From Branchiostoma floridae (Eukaryota > Chordata > Leptocardii > Amphioxiformes > Branchiostomatidae): DNA of 64,000 bases. The number at the start of each line of letters is the position of its first letter. Position 1 is the stretch's first letter. This document shows positions 1 to 11,764 of this stretch, piece by piece. A program made the position numbers and the translations under genes. Where the stretch lies: NCBI RefSeq assembly GCF_000003815.2, contig NC_049979.1, forward strand, positions 16,737,933-16,801,932, in the 5' to 3' direction. The notes under the pieces were generated by a model. It did no database searches. It was given only the letters and a program-made list of their open reading frames with translations, and was not told the origin of the DNA.

Positions 1-2740
1 GATAGTTCTGCTTGGAGATTACTTTATTACACTTACAATACAGTGATGCTATCATATTATAATGAAGCTTTCTTTGTGCACCAAGTCGATTTCTACACGT
101 CCTTAATACAAAGATACTTCATCAAAGTCAAAGTCACGTAGATCAGTCGTGTGATGTCATTAACGTGCAAAGATTGATTCAGCTGCAGTTTTGAATACTC
201 ACCTCACCTCACCTCACCGGTCCCATAGCCTCATCGGCCGTAGGGGTGAATACTGGGTGTCTAAAAATCTACGACATCAGAAACATCATCGATGTCTTGT
301 CCGGATATAAGTCACTCTTACTATGATTGTCCTTTGTAGTATATGATATTAGGTGTTTCCTAATTCCGCCGGGCTGAGGAAGGAAGATAGATGAAAAACT
401 CCCCATGACCGGTACAACGGCGCGTCAAGTCTTTGTTATTGATTCCTACGAGCCTATACATCCTGCAGTAGGTGGGCCGTGGTGCGGGGAAATTTAAGTC
501 AGTACTTGTGCTAAATTGGCATGATTGTGGTCCGTGACGCTGGTACAGTTGTGCAGACGACGTTGATGCATGTGTAGCTTAGGCACGGTTAGTACTGGCG
601 CATACATCATATTCGTCACCGAGCATTAGTGGAGACTTGTCAATCTTTCAATATGCATACTCATGCCAAAACATAGTCCTTAAGTTATGATACGTGCAGA
701 AGCTTTTATTGGACTTGACATACCAGGTGAAGTATGATTTATAACCATGCTCTCCGTAATCCTAAGCCTTTTGCCTGTGTATGGGAGGCCGTTTCCGCTA
801 TTTCCAGTAGTGTTGATATTCCTGGCGACACCCCTGTAATCACTCCTTTATAAATGATGACGAATTCCTTATCAACTGTACAACACAGTCTTGGAAATAC
901 ACTGGTAAGTAGCTCATCACGTAGTTCGGTTAGCCAAAGGGAATTATTTACCGCCTTGCATTGGACCATGTACTTAGGCAATAATTCGTGCAGATCCCCG
1001 TTGTACTCAGCCCCGGGCGACACCGCATACATCTATTCTGTGATAAAGGGGTCTTTAATGACAGTGTACAGCGCGTGGAGAGGGGACAGAGACGGATAAC
1101 TCAGACAGACTTCCGTAGGTACAACTCATCTCAAAGGTCTGCAAAACTTGTTACTCATCAGTGTGCTTCTTATAAGGAACTGCTTGCTTCAGTGGGCCTC
1201 GTCACAGTAGGCCTCTGGCACAAAATGTACGGCTGCTACGCGTTGGGCTGGTCTTCCTTATCACTGACGGGGATGTCGTCTAATGGAAGGACATGTATCA
1301 GCGTTCTACCGCAGGTGTTTGGTGTAAAATTCTATCAATAGTAACATCGCATACCTGAGGCAGGGACATTATCAGCGCTGTACCAGGAGCGTCGTATCTT
1401 ATGGCATCCAGATAGGTCTCCGGGAGGGAGTTATAGAACTTGTAAAATCTACTGTACATTAGGGAATAAACAAAGACCAGGCTTCGGGCGCTAGATGGTG
1501 TCATTGAGCAGATATTTACAACGTACATGTAGACGTTTTACATATGCATGTAGACATTGGGTACATACTAGAGTTTTCATCTATGTGCCATGTTGGATAT
1601 CAGTCTGTTTTGCAGACGTAAAACTTGGGGACTCCTATAATGGTGATTAAAGAAAAAACACAGCATGCCTCTATGATGATGTATTGCGCACTCAGAAGGC
1701 AGACCATAGGACATGATTATGGCGCCACGACAGAGAAGTGTGTTCGAGTCGTTTTGATAAATGGCTGGGAGGTCACGTAACGGCCGTCTCTAAATCAACC
1801 CATCACGAAGTGACTGTTACCGCAGCATGGAAAAGGCCAAAGCATCCATAGCTAGACTATGATTATGTAGATTTAAAGCACATTCCTATATCTTCCAGAT
1901 TCACGCCATAAGAAGTCTTAAATCAGTGTCAGCGATTTTTAGCACACATTGCTGTAAGAAGAACCTAGTTTTGCACAACGTTTTGAGAATAGTCACTCAT
2001 CTATCTTTCCCCACGACTAAATGCGTGCAGGAAATGAAGGTTGAATCCCTCATCTTCGTTAACGGTCGCCTTCAGACACGGAATGTCCGGATTTAGGGGC
2101 TGTGTCGGCTTGTTTTATAGTCCCAGTAAAACTCACCATCAGACGCGTACACTTCTGGGCTGTTGGAAATTCATCTTGTGTTGACTGTAATCGATTATTG
2201 TGTTGGGAGGACATTTGTGGACTGGATTCATCCAATCTTCATCAAATGATAAATTCATGATATATGGGAGTTCTATTCTACAACATGGCTATCAGTTCAT
2301 TTTGATGCATAGTTCATGTACATTCCGTTCTGATAAGAAAAGTTATAAACATATGACGTGTAATCTTCTTTTTGACGGATGTTGTTTGAGCGACTTTACT
2401 TTGGCCTGGAGTACAAATCGTTATACACAGAGATTTTGTCTGGCACGTTCTGTGGAAACATGCTCTGGAAGAAACTTACGGCGAGTATGAAAATCACTCC
2501 TTACACGGAATAACGGGCCTGGAGTTTTTAGTCACCTATCAGGATTAACGACGAACTTTTCTAGGTGGTACGACACTCTTCATATTTTGTCTGTTGTTGA
2601 TCTAAATTTGCACATCTGTACACTAGATTTATTCAATTGCAAGCTTCGTCAATAAAACAGAGAGGGTTTGAGCTACGACAGTTTTACCTTTCATAAAACC
2701 TAGCTAGTTTCACATCATCTGGATACATTCAAACGGATCT
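1..2740. other. No gene recognised
   Basis: Short chance open frames only, with no domain, codon-phase chain or recognisable repeat. Confidence 0.6.
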
Positions 2741-2744
2741 AGTT

Positions 2745-3010
2745 ACCTCCATGAAAAGGGAGGTATAGTTTTTGGTGTGTCTGTCTGTATGTCTGTCTGT
2801 TCGTCTATCTGTGTGTCTGTTTGTTTGTGTGTCCCGATATTTGTGCATTTGTCAGCATAACTCTGGGTGGATTGTAATGATATTTGGTACGTAGGTAGGG
2901 GCTGGGAAGACGAAGGGCCAAGGTGCGACCTTGGTACTGCAGCAGAACTTCGATTTTTCGTATCTTTTGACCTGGACATGCTATGATTTGCAAATAAGAA
3001 TATTTCGTGG
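2745..3010 (+). repeat. Dispersed repeat with CTGT/GT-rich 5' part, copy 1
   Basis: A GT/CTGT-rich stretch (2770-2835) is followed by an AGCATAACTC...GGATTGTA.TGATATTTGG segment. The same order, GT-rich then the same core, recurs at about 4000-4210, so this is one of two diverged copies of an interspersed repeat. Confidence 0.6.
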
Positions 3011-3189
3011 AGGTCTCCGAACTCTTGTTTGAGGTCGATATTATGTTTTTAATTTTGCACGTATGAATTACCTCCGATTTTCCTTAGTTTGGAACGCAAA
3101 TTGTCGTACGTTAGCCCTGTATAAAGGTCAACTCCGCCAACAAACACAGAAGATACGTTGTTTGGTAGTCCTTTCGAAACTCAGAAATA

Positions 3190-3590
3190 GTACTTTTCTG
3201 GACGTTAGTAGGTTCATCTTAGGTTAGCCGCTATTGATCATTACATTACTAGTACTCTCCTGGACGTATGTAGGTTCATCTTAGGTTAGACGCTATTGAT
3301 CATTACATTACTCTCCTGGACGTTAGTAGGTTCATCTTAGGTTAGCCGGTGTTGATCATTATATTACTCTCCTGGACTGTATTAGGTTCATCTTAGGTTA
3401 GCCGCTATTGATCATTACACTGCTTTCCTGGAGTGTTGTAGGTTCATCTTAGGTTAGCCGCTATTGACCATTACACTACTTTCCTGGACTGTAGTAGGTT
3501 CATCTTAGGTTAGCCGCTATTGATCATTACATTACTCTCCTGGACTGTAGTAGGTTCATCTTAGGTTAGCCGCTATTGATCATTACTTTG
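3190..3590 (+). repeat. 56-bp minisatellite, seven copies
   Basis: The segment GGTTCATCTTAGGTTAG recurs at 3211, 3273, 3329, 3385, 3441, 3497 and 3553; the spacing is 56 bp apart from the first interval (62 bp). Units also share CTCCTGGAC and CGCTATTGATCATTAC. No coding content. Confidence 0.95.
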
Positions 3591-3999
3591 GAAGCTCACT
3601 TGTGCACTGTCATCAGCTGGTACGGGAATCACATTGAGCTGCCAGACTAGCTATAAAGAGAAAGTTGAGGCGAGTTGAGAAAGTCTACATCCCTACATTG
3701 TGTTTTCTATCGTTTTGTTCTTTAACTCTAATGACCGTTTGCTGCTTGCAGGATTTCCATTTGGAATGCCCCTAGAAAAAGGAAAGAACATGCCCTAAAG
3801 TAGACTTACAGTTGGTTGCGATGGTCGATGCACAGTAACTACTGAGGTACATGATAAGTCAGGCAGTTAGACAAAGATGTTTGTTCTACTGTCTTTTTTT
3901 ACATGGTATCTTCCACCAGGGGCACTTCATCATGTAGGCAACCAACTACTAAATTTAAAGAAACATTTGGCAAGATTTAGTTACTTTCCCCAAGAAGGT

Positions 4000-4215
4000 T
4001 ATATTTTGGTTAGTGTTTGGGTGTGTTTGTGTGTTTGTAGAAGACCAGCATAACTCGAGAACGCCTGGATGGATTGTATTGATATTTGGTGTATGGGTAG
4101 GTCTTGATTATACCTAGAAATGATGAGATTTTCCCCCTAGCGGCTTGTTAAGTTACTGCCGCGGAACTTCCGGGTTTGATATTTCTAGTTCCGGACAAGC
4201 TATGGTCATTATTTT
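4000..4215 (+). repeat. Dispersed repeat, copy 2
   Basis: Shares with 2745-3010 the GT-rich leader, the AGCATAACTC core, GATGGATTGTATTGATATTTGG, and an ending of the type GGACAAGCTATG. Same orientation as copy 1. Confidence 0.6.
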
Positions 4216-5584
4216 TTAATTGGTAGATGGAACGAGTGTAAGTGGTGTAGGTTTGGGGACCCCTATTGGCATGTTGGAACTGCAAGGACTGGTTTAGTTT
4301 CAGACTTTGAAAGGGAATAACTAAAAAAAGGTGTTGATGGATTTCTGGTTTGTAGACTGCTTAAGTGATGCTTCATATGGTTGAAGGTATGAGGTCGTGG
4401 AACTCTAGTTAATGAAACGTCATCCCACTCTCTGGTACTCAAGTAATCTTCGTAAACGTGACTGACACACCTCGTTCGGCTGCATTTTATACTTCGGATC
4501 GTATCCTTCTCCCCTGTAGAGGAACTGATCCTTAGCTTCATTATCTGTAAGCAACCAGCGCCTGGGGTGGGCTTGTTATTGAGATACGTCAGTAGGAGTT
4601 AGTGTCGCTCAACTTGACGCCCGAGCTACGGGAATTGTTTTCCCTCTGTTGTAATGCACATGACACTTTTTAGCAACTCATAAATCTGTGAAATGAAAAA
4701 AGTTTCTTGTTTTCTCCTGTATGAGAGACTTTTGTTAGGTGAAGTAGATCACATGGACGTGAAATGACCAGAAATAATGGGTAGATATGTCCCAAAACGC
4801 TTGAGACGTTTATCAACGTCTTCGTGTAATCCAAATATAGCCTAAATACAATCAACGTCTTCGTGTAATCCAAATATAGCCTAAATACATCATAGGGAAA
4901 TCAATCATCTTATGAAGCTATTCCACATCACACCACGATGTCCTTTTTCCGGGCTAATGGACAATGCTGCCTCTTGTTTCTTCTATCATTGCCAGCGAAG
5001 GAAACTAGCAAACTAGGTTAACATCATCGTCCCGCTTCAGTAAACGTTTAGTATCATAAATGTATTTTAATAATTAACAAGCTCTATGTGTGGCGGTAAT
5101 TATACTTTTCCAGTACTATAGAAAAGCACCATCCGTTAGCCGACATGATTGAGTGCCTGTTCCTTCTGCCTACAGACCTGAGCACGTCATTTCCTTCCCT
5201 CATAATTGCGCGGCACCATAGCTGCTGAGTGGGCGGCAGGGCAGGATTATGGCTTTCGGCACTGAGCGGGAATTCGGCTCCTACTTGTTCTGGTGAGTAA
5301 AGCTTGGTTTGTCCTCTAACATTCCAGAAAACACGCGCTCCTCTGTTAGGTCGATATTAGCCACATGGTGTCCGTCGAGGTCGATCAACGCCATCTGCCA
5401 CTTAGCGAATACGAAGGAGCATTCTGTACGAACAACTTAGCTTAAGTAGTTTACATTTTGACTTGGATTCAAGTTGATTTTGAAGAAACAAGCAGGGCCG
5501 CTTCATGGAGTTTGTTCTACTTCGAGACTAGTACTGTAAAGCGCAGATTGCAGCGGGAGTGGGAGGCCCCTTGCGTAGGCGGTG

Positions 5585-5905
5585 TACCGAAAGTGCGAAA
5601 AGGAACGAAAAGGAACGAAAAGGAGCGAAAAGGAACGAAAAGGAACGAAAAGGAACGAAAAGGAGCGAAAAGGAACGAAAAGGAGCGAAAAGGAACGAAA
5701 AGGAACGAAAAGGAAAGTACCGAAAGTGCGAAAAGGAACGAAAAGGAACGAAAAGGAAAGTACCGAAAGTGCGAAAAGGAACGAAAAGGAACGAAAAGAT
5801 TGGGTAGGAACGAAAAGGAACGAAAAGGAAAGTACCGAAAGTGCGAAAAGGAACGAAAAGGAACGAAGTATGAAGCAAAGTGAAATAAAATCGATGGGAA
5901 TATAA
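5585..5905 (+). repeat. GGAACGAAAA decamer array with recurring head motif
   Basis: Dozens of units of GGAACGAAAA or GGAGCGAAAA. The array is restarted four times by the head motif ACCGAAAGTGCG (5586, 5719, 5762, 5834). The tail GAAGTATGAAGCAAA...AATATAAGG matches, in reverse, the edge of the arrays at 6960-7330. Ten-base units without stops keep all frames open, so the Lys/Arg/Glu-rich and Phe/Ser-rich open frames here are not genes. Confidence 0.95.
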
Positions 5906-6120
5906 GGTAACGGTACTGTGATCGGCAATTGCATTTGAAACGGTCTTTATTTTTGCATTTTGTGGCTTGTTCCACGAAATTCCTAGAGCTCCAATGGTTC
6001 AACGGCGAACCGGCGGGAAAGTGCACGCGTGGAAATAGCTAAATACAAATCAAAGGCGATGGGCGGAGTCACGAATCAGTGAGTCCCGGGTTCCCACGCG
6101 GGCTGCCACAGATCAAATTC

Positions 6121-6136
6121 GGGGGGGGGGGGGGGG
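6121..6136 (+). repeat. G16 homopolymer
   Basis: Sixteen consecutive G after GATCAAATTC. Possible quadruplex or sequencing-unstable site. Confidence 0.9.
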
Positions 6137-6960
6137 TTAGGTTGAGTATTGCGTCTGAAAAACGTTTGACGGGCTGACATTCTGGTGTAGATTATTTTTC
6201 TACGGTCCAAAAAATGTCACAAAGTCGTTTTCTAGTGCTCCCGGCCTAAATTATAAGTGGCCCAGGGCAATCGGGACACCGCGTTGATTTCAATTCGAGG
6301 CCTGGTTCCAAAGACTTTTTCTGCCGAACCCGCACGGGAGACGTGAGTCGCCCGCCAGATCTCTCCTTAGTTTCCTATCATCCTTTGCACAAATTCTTCA
6401 CGTTGGCCCTTTCTTCCCGCCAAAATGATTAATACTCATGATACAACGTGATGAAAACTCCTTGGTACAATGTATACATGTCTATCCTTTCACAGCTTTT
6501 CTTTTGTCGTGAACGAGCAAGAAGATATGTCTCCAGTTTCCAGAAAACCATGTTGTGGGCCTTGTTGAAGGGAGCTGTCATGCTCGTGGGGCAGCAGTTT
6601 ATTATTTAGCATATCATTCCAGACCGGATTTCTATTAGACGTAAACAATCGCAGGTCATTTGCATGCGGCGCTCCCATCTTGGGAGAGCAGAAGCCACCC
6701 AAATACAACAACAACGCTACAATCTTGCCTCATTCTGAAAATGTATATAAATCGATATTTATCCATCACCCACCAGTAACTGAATTTTAATCCTTACTTT
6801 CTTATCTCAGTTCTGTTTCCTTGTATTTCGCTGATCTTCAGAGAATAATTTAGCCACACAAACACAACAGCCTAAAACAGCGTCGTAAAAATTTGATATT
6901 GCCAAATTCTGAGTAAAATAAAACACGTTTCATAGGCTTCTAACGCCCGCAGTACCGGTC

Positions 6961-7323
6961 CCTTATATTCTCATTGATTTTATTTTAGTTTGCTTCATAC
7001 TTCGTTCCTTTTCGTTCCTTTTCGTTCCTTTTCGTTCCTTTTCGTTCCTTTTCGTTCCTTTTCGCACTTTCGGTAGACCCTGCGTAGGTATACTGTACAA
7101 ACGATTTATATACCACCTCATTGATTTTATTTTAGTTTGCTTCATACTTCGTTCCTTTTCGTTCCTTTTCGTTCCTTTTCGTTCCTTTTCGTTCCTTTTC
7201 GTTCCTTTTCGTTCCTTTTCGTTCCTTTTCGTTCCTTTTCGTTCCTTTTCGTTCCTTTTCGTTCCTTTTCGCACTTTCGGTAGACCCTGCGTAGGTATAC
7301 TGTACAAACGATTTATATACCAC
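6961..7323 (-). repeat. Two tandem copies of a unit carrying decamer arrays of 6 and 12 repeats
   Basis: Unit 1 (6971-7117) and unit 2 (7118-7323) share identical flanks: TCATTGATTTTATTTTAG, TTTGCTTCATAC on one side and GCACTTTCGGTAGACCC, TGCGTAGG, TATACTGTAC on the other. Between them are 6 and 12 perfect TTTTCGTTCC decamers respectively. This is the same family as 5585-5905 in the opposite orientation. Confidence 0.95.
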
Positions 7324-8246
7324 CGAGATCGAACCAAAGGTGTTGTTTGATGTTTGCCACCATTAGATGGTATGTGGGCGGCAATAATTGCTTAGAAAAG
7401 GGCGTTCTTATTGTCTGTACAGAAAAGCTCACAGGTATGACCACAGGGATGTTTCCTTAAAGGTTGTCGCCAACATAGTTCCCAAGGCGCGGTCCCAAGG
7501 CTTGTACTGTCCAACCAGTTTTACCCACAACTATCTGAGATCAAATTGAACGACTGTCTTTTCTTCATAAGTATGCAACCTCTGTGCCCTGGAATCACCG
7601 CGCTGTCCCATACCTTTGTCCGTTGTGAATACTAATGGTAGCGAATGCTCCATGGATATTCTTTACAGAAGATTAGTGCCACTTACCGGGAAGACTGCAG
7701 CTAAATAATTGTGCATAGGTCTACTTAAAGTAGATGAAAGTAAGAGCGTCATAATCGTGTTTGCCACACAAATGTCTTGCCAATTATTTTGCTAATTTTG
7801 TGCCTAAGTTGACCCATCAGGGGCTGTAGACTGCATGTAAACGCGTAGGGACTGTTGGTCCTTCGGACTGGAGTGCATGGATCAGAGAACTACAGATACT
7901 GTGCATAAACGAAACAAATCCCTGTATATCCACTGGCGGATTGTTCTAACCAAGGATCTTCAAACAGATCAAGAAGGAGACGGGAGGTCTACTGCCATAA
8001 ACCATCTGTATTACTTTGGGGACAGTTACGTTCAACGATCAGGGCAGTTGTGGTATTACCAATGTTAAAAGTTATTCGCCGTTCTGGTTTGTCCTTGTTT
8101 GGCCACTTGTTTGGCCGTTGCACCAACTGCTTCTGTTACACATGTTCCCCATGCTTACATGTGTAAAGCTATAACAGGATATCAGTTTTAGGAAACTATA
8201 ACAGAGCATCAGTTCTAGAAACACCCACAGTCCCACACACAACTTA

Positions 8247-8364
8247 CTGTAAATGCATTTAATTTCGCGGTAGCGGGAAAAATGACTTTTCGCGGTGGTT
8301 TTAAGTTCGCGGTGAAGTGGTCACCGCGAACATTAATCCACCGCGAACATTTCTGCATTTACAG
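8247..8364. mobile_element. Short inverted-repeat element (MITE-like)
   Basis: Terminal inverted repeat CTGTAAATGCA (8247-8257) and its complement TGCATTTACAG (8354-8364). Inside are further complementary TTCGCGGT / ACCGCGAA blocks, so the 118 bp can fold into a near-complete hairpin. No coding capacity. No target duplication seen. Confidence 0.75.
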
Positions 8365-9654
8365 AATCTACTGCGTTTTAAAGCACAGTTTTCTATGTTT
8401 TATTGCAACAAATAGTTGCTGTATGAAAAGAACAAAAAACTGTATGAAAGACGCATGCAGCAAGATCTTAATCCCAAACCCCCGTTATATGGACCAGTTG
8501 TCTTGAGTTATAGCAGTAGGTCGTGCATGGTGAAATGAGACCGCGTGCGACACACGACTTTTCCTCATGCGTCACCACAAACAATGTACGGAATTAACAA
8601 GCGGCAGAAAATCTTGAGCTGCCAAAGTGTCTGGGCTTATCTACCACACAGCACTCCAGGCTACCCCATTCAGCAGACTCACGCGACCAGAGGTGCTTCA
8701 GTAGAGGCTGATTTATCACAGGTGGTGGCTTCACGGCCGGCGGAGTGCCGATCCAATCTGTCCCAGGTAATCCTGACTCATGAGTACCGCCATACCAGCT
8801 CCGGGACAGACCGGCCAGCTGCGACCTTCCAGCCAGTAAATCATATTACGATCAGGATTCGGTTTCACCAGACAAATTATCGCGAGAAACACCTTGAGAA
8901 TCAAAGTCCGTCGTAACGAAGGGGCTGCAGTGACCATTAGAGGTGTAGCGGTACGGCGATGAGGAACATGCCTGAGGACGTCTCCCTACATCTCCTGCAG
9001 TACAGGAAGCCCCTCGAGTTCCGTCGGCAGAAGGTACGTGTGGTCACCTGGAGTTATGTAGCCAGAGTTTATGTGAAGTCAGCGGAGCATTCATGGCTCT
9101 GTTTCCAGGAGATACCTGGAGACATCTTTCAGTTTGTATGAAATCACTCCTCTATAAGCGACCATCGAAGTAACCAATCCGACTGTTTCCTTCCACTTTG
9201 TCTTGGATATGAAAAAAAATGATAGTCCCTGTACTACTAATTTTGAGTGAGTCTTAGAAGAATCGCAATCCTTTCATCTCCATTCATGCGTTATGTGCAA
9301 CGTTTTACGTCGCATCATAAACTTATCTTTCATCCTTTTCTCCTTGAAATGTAATCCTATTGTAAAAAGAAAAGATGACAAGGTTTCCTGAACATCTTTA
9401 AACATCTGGACCAAGAAGATTTACTGCCTAATATACAGTCACTTGTGTCATTGGAAACTGTTTCAAATGCACTCGCTATGCTTTTATCCACCATCTATCA
9501 CTATTGATAGATTTAGTTGTATTTCAAATACATGTTTATTTATTTATCTAAATTTTATTTATTAGAATTCTCCATATACGAAGGGTATAGCGAAACAGGT
9601 GTCAAAGATCACCTCTTCAAAGCCGCCATACACACATGTTCGCACGTGTTTACA

Positions 9655-10026
9655 CACGGCGGGGTTATACCCTTTCGCTGGCTAATTATAAGACGGGGAT
9701 GCGCCAGGTCTCCCGTCCGGGTGATTTGAAGTGAATCACCAACTCCAGACAGAAGGGTTTGCTCCATCTCACACCGCACCATCGCACGTGTGGGGGTTCT
9801 TTAACGTGCATAGGGTGTGACTCTCCCCATACACGAGACCTCCATTTAACGTCCTATCCGAGGGACGGCCCTAGCCGAAGCTAGGTACTCATTTTCACCT
9901 GAGTATAGTGAGGAAAGCAGTGTAAAGTGCTTTTCCCAAGGACACAAGATCGGTGACACGCAGTCGGATTTGAACCCGCGACCTCTCGGTCACGAGGCAC
10001 AAATGCCGCCGCTGCGCCACGCGACT
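9655..10026 (-). mobile_element. tRNA-derived SINE, copy 1 (minus strand)
   Basis: Read on the minus strand from about 10026, it begins with a tRNA-like head containing an A-box (TGGCGCAGCGGC) and a B-box (GGGTTCAAATCC). The body (CTCAGGTGAAAATGAGTAC, TAGCTTCGGCTAGG, CCGTCCCTCGGAT, AACCCCCACACGTGCGATGG) is shared with the plus-strand copy at 17041-17350. It is not an intact tRNA gene. Confidence 0.85.
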
Positions 10027-11540
10027 TCACATATGACTCATGTATGTGTCAGACGAACCTACCATTTGTCGAACACACAGGCTGTGCTGTTCTGTAAGTT
10101 ATGTCTTGAAGAGTTTGACGTGTCATCAAATCAAAGTTTTCCGTGTTGTAAAGAAACCGAGGAGTAAGGTTGAAGCATATTTCTATCTGACCCCACATCA
10201 TATATGCATGCTTGGAATTCAAGGCAACAAAGATACATCTATAACGCACATAAAACATCAATAGACCTGGTTTCTTTTATTTCATATTCTTTAAAAGTCA
10301 TCATATACCTTATCATTCATGTACAAACACCATGTTGGTCTTCAGACACATACAAGACATTTCCCCATTCACGTCTCTTACGATATTCTGTAGCTACTTT
10401 AACGTTAACTATGTAGCTGTGAAATATTACCCAAAGATAGCCATACATATGCTATGCATACACCTAGTGCCAACTCGAATCAGATCTTGGAAAATTTCCT
10501 CAACACACGTAAGATGGACTAAGCAGCTGGACGTAACAATTAGTTCTTGCGTCAACATTGAAGAGGTATACGTAGCTGTTTTATGATGTTGACAGTAAAG
10601 CAAGCTTAAGCTTGTATCACTTCTCTGAAGCGTAAGTCATTTCTTGAGTGGGTTTTCTCTACTGTCACACATTGATCGGATCGACTAACGTGACCTGAAT
10701 CAAGCATGCAGAAAATATTGCCCCTCCTAGCGGTAACTAAGCGGCCCTTATCCGTGGTGTTGTGAAGAAATACTAACAAAAACAATTACCGACTGGTGAC
10801 ATCCGGCAGAGCAAGTCCTTTGCGTATAAGACAGATTTGTTTATGCTATTTACTTATTTGCGCCACCATGTTTGCCCCACAATGTTTGGCCCCACAATCT
10901 TCTTATTTACATACCTTGTTGACCTTAAACACACATAACATTGCTTTTGTACAAGCAATAATCAACATAACGCTGTGTGTCATGATATTCACGGTTGTAC
11001 CTTTCAACAACACTATATGTTCGCCGATATTTCACAATACTTGAGCGACCCACGGCCGTGTCTTTATATGCGTTTTACTTGCACCTCACAGGAACGTAGC
11101 GCGCGGGACCTTTACCGCACGCTAAGATCAGAATTAATTTCAGGCCCCCCACTATGGCAGCCTGGGAGGCATGTTCGCACTGAAGTAATCAGGCTTGCCG
11201 TAATTTGGGATCTTGTAAATACTCCAGTGTTCAATACGAGTCCAGAAATCACCTTCTCCTGGACTCGCAGGGGAAGCAGACATGACATAGCCATTTGGTA
11301 ATGAGAAACGGTGACAGCTCCGCACCAGTGTGGTGACCGCAATCTGGTCTGATCACCTTCACAGCCAGAACCCATCTCCCCACCCAGCACCCAGCACCTT
11401 GCCTGGAGGACATGCTTACATCTGCAGTCATACTGCGTCGTAAATGTCTTTAGGAGAAGATTGCGCGATGTAACAGCGGCTAGCTCCGTGTAGTTGTAAA
11501 TCATGAACGGAAAAGTTGGTACATTCTGGTTCACTGACCT

Positions 11541-11760
11541 TGAAATACTTTTGCATGTAAGCAACTTTGTACACTTACTCTTGTGCCTGACGATGAAGTA
11601 CTTTTTGCATGTAAGCTAACTTTGTACACTAACTCTTGTGCCTGACGATGACATACTTTTTGCAAGTAAGCTAACTTCGTACACTTACTCTTGTGCCTGA
11701 CGATGAAGTACTTTTTGCATGTAATCTAACTTTGTACACTAACTCTTGTGCCTGACGATG
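11541..11760 (+). repeat. 55-bp minisatellite, four copies
   Basis: TACTTTTTGCATGTAA recurs at about 11546, 11599, 11654 and 11709, with CTCTTGTGCCTGACGATG in each unit. Copies 2 and 4 are nearly identical. Confidence 0.93.
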
Positions 11761-11764
11761 TATG

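Noticed and set aside
3200-3600. Possible CRISPR-like array because of regular spacing
   Set aside because: Repeats and spacers are equally conserved and the genome is animal; it is a minisatellite.
5458-5934. Open frames of 107-169 residues rich in Lys/Arg/Glu (plus) or Phe/Ser (minus)
   Set aside because: They are the stop-free decamer array translated in six frames, not proteins.
6963-7337. 124-residue Lys/Arg/Glu-rich frame on the minus strand
   Set aside because: Same decamer repeat and its duplicated flanks.
8545-9140. Plus-strand frames of 123 and 60 residues with some exon-like edges (for example CGGCAGAAG|gtacgt)
   Set aside because: The pieces do not join in phase and resemble no family I know; kept out as unsupported.
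9960-10026. Apparent tRNA gene on the minus strand
   Set aside because: The Pol III boxes are present but the following 300-bp body is shared with a second copy, so it is a SINE head.
11112-11564. 150-residue open frame on the minus strand
   Set aside because: No domain, unusual composition and no splice partners; most likely chance.
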